Part shown: positions 60,701 to 64,000 of the stretch, piece after piece
How the letters are laid out: each line of letters begins with the position of its first letter
How positions within the stretch are numbered: the first letter of the stretch is position 1
DNA from: Crotophaga sulcirostris
Lineage: Eukaryota > Chordata > Aves > Cuculiformes > Crotophagidae
Reading direction: 5' to 3'
NCBI GenBank assembly: GCA_013397455.1
Contig: VYZB01000057.1
Coordinates: 2,902,646 to 2,966,645 of the forward strand
Length of the DNA stretch: 64,000 bases
Program-made: the position numbers and the translations under genes
The notes under the pieces: model-generated
Seen by the model: the letters and a program-made list of their open reading frames with translations, nothing else
The model's database searches: none
Told to the model about the DNA's origin: nothing

Positions 60701-63700
60701 CAGATGTCACACTAAGGGACCTGAAGATCAGCTGGTGATGAATCCGTTCTCCACTTAGATGTGCAAACTATTTAATGATAAAAAAATAGAGTATGATTCA
60801 TCAGGTTCCTTGCAGAGGAAGGAAGATGTGTGAGGGGGTTGGATGTATATATGTTTGTACCTTTGCATCTGATTCAATTTAAATCAGAGGTTCTACAAGT
60901 CAATTGCTTCACCAGAGTTGCTGACCAGAAAGGGAGTCATAGCTGGTTAGTGAAAAACACTTAGAAAGAAATCTCCAGACTTCATTGTTACTGATACATA
61001 ACATTAAAGCTATTCTCAACTGGAGGCTTGCTTTATTTCCTGCTCCAGCTAGTTTTCCCTCTTCAGACACAATTCCCACATTGACATACACCAAGAATAC
61101 TTATTCTAAGAAACATTTTCAAACAGTCCAACACCATTAACATTCACTCTTAAGAACAGAGACTGTTATGAAAAAAGTAAATGAGGATAGTAAACACTAC
61201 AGAAATTTTTAATTTACTCAAATGTATTGGTAAATGTGGTGTAAGTCCAACAAATCCTAAGTAAAATGAAGATTTTTATGGCAGTAAATTCTGAGAAGGA
61301 TTTAAGACTGTTTTCCCTAATTTACATGCACATCTAACTCTATCCACTATATAGATGCCTTATAAAGGACTGCATATTCTTGATTCCATAAACAGCGCTT
61401 AGATGTTTGCCTCTGCAACTTGGAGCATTGCTACATGTCAGTCTTTTTCTGGATCCAGCTTCTGGAAAAATGCCACTGCAAGCAGTAAGAGCACTTGCTT
61501 AGAAAGCTATATAATCAGTCCAAAAGAAAAAAGTACAACTGTTTATTGCTTTAGTCTTTTTCTAAAATATGTATTTATCAAGTAAAATAATATCTATTCT
61601 TGAGCTGAACATTTTTCCCCAGGCACATGATAAGAAACCAGTTGTCCTGATGTTTTCTCTGAGGTTGGAATATTCTCTTAAAAACAAGATAGGAATGAAT
61701 CATCTGTGTCACCTAGTTATTACATTTCTTTATGTTATCCTTAAAGGATTCTGCTTTAATCCTTTTGTTTCTTAACAAGTATTTCATACAATCTATTTTT
61801 TCCTTAACTTTTTAACCTAATTTGTAACAGGAACACAATTTTGCAGCAAATTTAATCTAAAATTGAACTGATAAAGTATTCAGGAATTCCCTTAAATCCT
61901 AGTCTAGTTATGTCATCAACTAGCTAAGGCATGCACGGCCTAGGAATGAATATACCCTGTCAATGGAGAAGAGTCTAGCTCTGTCTTCTTGACTCCTTTG
62001 TATCTGTTTTCTACACACATTATTAAGATGCTGTTATGTGCTTTGTAGCGTATCCAGAGTGTTTTTGCTTTCCTTCCTCTGGGCCTGCTGCTCAAAACGT
62101 GCTATTCAGGTTTGCTGGTGTTACGTGCCACTCCTGTATAACATGCTAGATAAACCTTAAGAAATCAAGAGGATGCTTGCACATATTATTGTGAACAATT
62201 CTCAGAGAGGGTTTCTGTACTATAAAACCATCTCCCAACATTAGGGGAGAAAAATGAAGAAATGCCATCAATTTCAGGGGCTCTTTGTTTCTAGAAACCT
62301 TTTAAAACTCAGAATCCAATAGGTTTGAAGAAGATTTTTTTTTTAATTACAATATGATTGAAAACAAAAAAAACCCCAAAAAACCTCAGGGCACCCCATA
62401 CACCAGGCATTGTTCAAATTTATTGGGAAAAAAGAGTACCTGTCCCACAGGATTATTGTCTTTGATGCTAATCTGGTAGAAAGATCCATCTCTCTCTGTC
62501 GTTAATGTGAAATGTTGATACTTCAGCTTTCTGTAACCATCAATTCAAGTGGAACCCAATACAGATACACACATCTGTGTAAACAGTTCTTTGTTTTGCT
62601 TTCTAGGATAATTAAGTAAAAGCCAAATAGATGAGCACAATTACTCAAAATTAATCACTTTCAGGCTGGTTAAACCATGACAGATTAATTGCTTGTATCT
62701 ATCGCTACTTTGGAATTTTTTTATCAGCAAAACTTAAGTAGCTCGCCTGTCTTACTACATCATTGCTCTTTTTATAAGAGAATTGTAAATATTTGTTAAT
62801 TATAACCAAATGCAATTTTAATTAATCTTTAAAAATAAGGTGTTTAAAATTAAATTTTGTATAGATGATATTTGACTGCTATTACCCCAAGAAAATTATT
62901 AAACAGGTTCATTATTCTGATACCACTGAGCTTCTTTCTGAAGATTTGGGGTACGTAATGCCACTCTGGGCAAAACACACTGTCATTACTACTGAACACA
63001 ATTTATGACAAAGGATAGGACTCAATTTCTAGAAACAGCTCAGAAATTTCAATATATTATAAGTTTATTTCAAGTCTGGTAACTAGATTTTACATTAACC
63101 ATTTGAGCAGTCAACAAAGCAATTTCTGTGTGTTTATAACATATGAAAGATCTGTTACTTATTTGCTTTAAGGCACACAAAGCTTATTCCATATGAACAG
63201 CCTTACAGTTGCCCAAGAATGTTTGAATTCACATTAATTTTAGCCATCTAAATGTTAAGCTTATAAATGATTCTGGTTATCTCCTTCTGAAATCAGTGGA
63301 AAGGAAATGAGAGCGGCATTGCTAAAGAATGATCTGTTCCACGCAGAAATCTATACTATTATCACATGAATTCATTATTCTTAATAGCAAAAGTTCTGTG
63401 ACATGAATCCAAACACTTGTGGCTAGTACCAAAGACTGCAAAAAGAAAAGAAAGACTGCTGTCTGCTGAGCAGGTATTGTAAGGCTGGGTAAGCAATCTG
63501 ATGTTCTGCCAAACTGGCATGATAGGATAATTTATTCTACCTTTTGGATATTCAACTTAAAAAGGGAGGCACTGTGCTCTGGAGACACATGTCTCCCTAG
63601 TGGCTCCAAGGAGATCCTGGACCTCTTAGTTTTGATGTCTTCCTTTAACATAGCTTTCATTAAATTAATGTTGTTCACAAGGTCTGAAAGATCTACTGGC

Positions 63701-64000
63701 TACTCGGCTGTTTTTGTTGCTCTTGGGTTCAGGGCAATTCCCTGTTAGTAGAAAACAAAAGCTAGAGTAGCTGCCTGAACCTGTGTTTTTCCACAGATGG
63801 TTTTGCAGTTTATGAATTCTGTACCTTTTATTGTCAAGAATCCCCACACCTGTCTAATACATGGAATACTAATGATCATCAGAAAATTGAATTCAAGCAG
63901 ATGCCAGCAGACCCTCTGCATTTACTGCTATCTTGACAAGAACGTAAAATTACTGCAGTGTTGAAAATTGTTTTGTTGAAAGAAAAAACCAAAATGTTGA
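57761..64000. other. Unique AT-rich non-coding DNA
   Basis: No gene or named repeat was recognised in the last 6.2 kb. A 144-codon plus-strand frame (58213-58647) has no recognisable domain, biased composition or exon context. A strong-looking acceptor string with a long T tract before CTTTCTCAG (near 60213-60236) is not followed by a convincing exon. A/T homopolymer tracts occur at about 60191-60200 and 62335-62390. Confidence 0.55.

Noticed and set aside
1..64000. CRISPR arrays, operons, tRNA or rRNA genes
   Set aside because: No regularly spaced identical repeats with unique spacers, no packed same-strand gene clusters and no clover-leaf or rRNA motifs were seen. The sequence is vertebrate non-coding DNA.

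Overview
The window looks like avian (at least sauropsid) nuclear DNA from a gene desert or a very long intron. The main evidence is a set of CR1 LINE copies. Several carry the diagnostic CR1 3' end: a 'gatctttaaggtcccttccaac'-type tail closed by short ATTCTATGAT-like repeats. Others carry recognisable CR1 reverse-transcriptase motifs. I see no mammalian SINEs or L1. The sequence is AT-rich throughout, and there are two runs of N (5 and 90 bases), as expected of a draft assembly.

I found no intact protein-coding gene. Almost all open frames are 60-100 codons, lack recognisable domains and are what AT-rich non-coding DNA produces by chance. The exceptions are remnants of the CR1 open reading frame. 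One 82-bp segment (55816-55897) is flanked by good consensus splice sites and open in a single frame. It is a candidate internal exon of an unidentified plus-strand gene, but it is unproven.

Layout. 1-9.6 kb: unique AT-rich DNA with a 32-bp tandem duplication, two similar diverged segments and a short CR1 tail. 9.64-10.42 kb: a probable solo LTR of an old endogenous retrovirus, with direct repeats at its edges, a TATA-like box, a hairpin and a polyadenylation signal. 10.4-26.3 kb: mostly unique DNA with a 14-bp minisatellite, a predicted G-quadruplex, an ACT/ATT microsatellite containing a perfect palindrome, and a GC-richer islet (23.7-24.15 kb) that may be retroelement-derived. 26.29-27.36 kb: minus-strand CR1 with broken RT remnants and an internal deletion of about 270 bp. 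27.4-45.95 kb: unique DNA with simple repeats and a 20-bp palindrome. 45.95-46.72 kb: plus-strand CR1 with an intact 3' end. 47.06-48.01 kb: an anonymous GC-richer patch. 50.26-50.88 kb: old minus-strand CR1. 52.98-53.07 kb: assembly gap. 53.23-53.39 kb: CR1 3' end. 55.8 kb: the candidate exon. 56.46-57.76 kb: CR1 fragment covering part of ORF2, including RT, but unusually lacking its 3' end. 57.8-64 kb: unique DNA.

No set of genes works together here, and I found no CRISPR array, operon, tRNA or rRNA. The most informative signals are the structural histories of the CR1 copies and the LTR, the candidate exon, and a few small secondary-structure elements. I did not find a convincing undescribed biological system.
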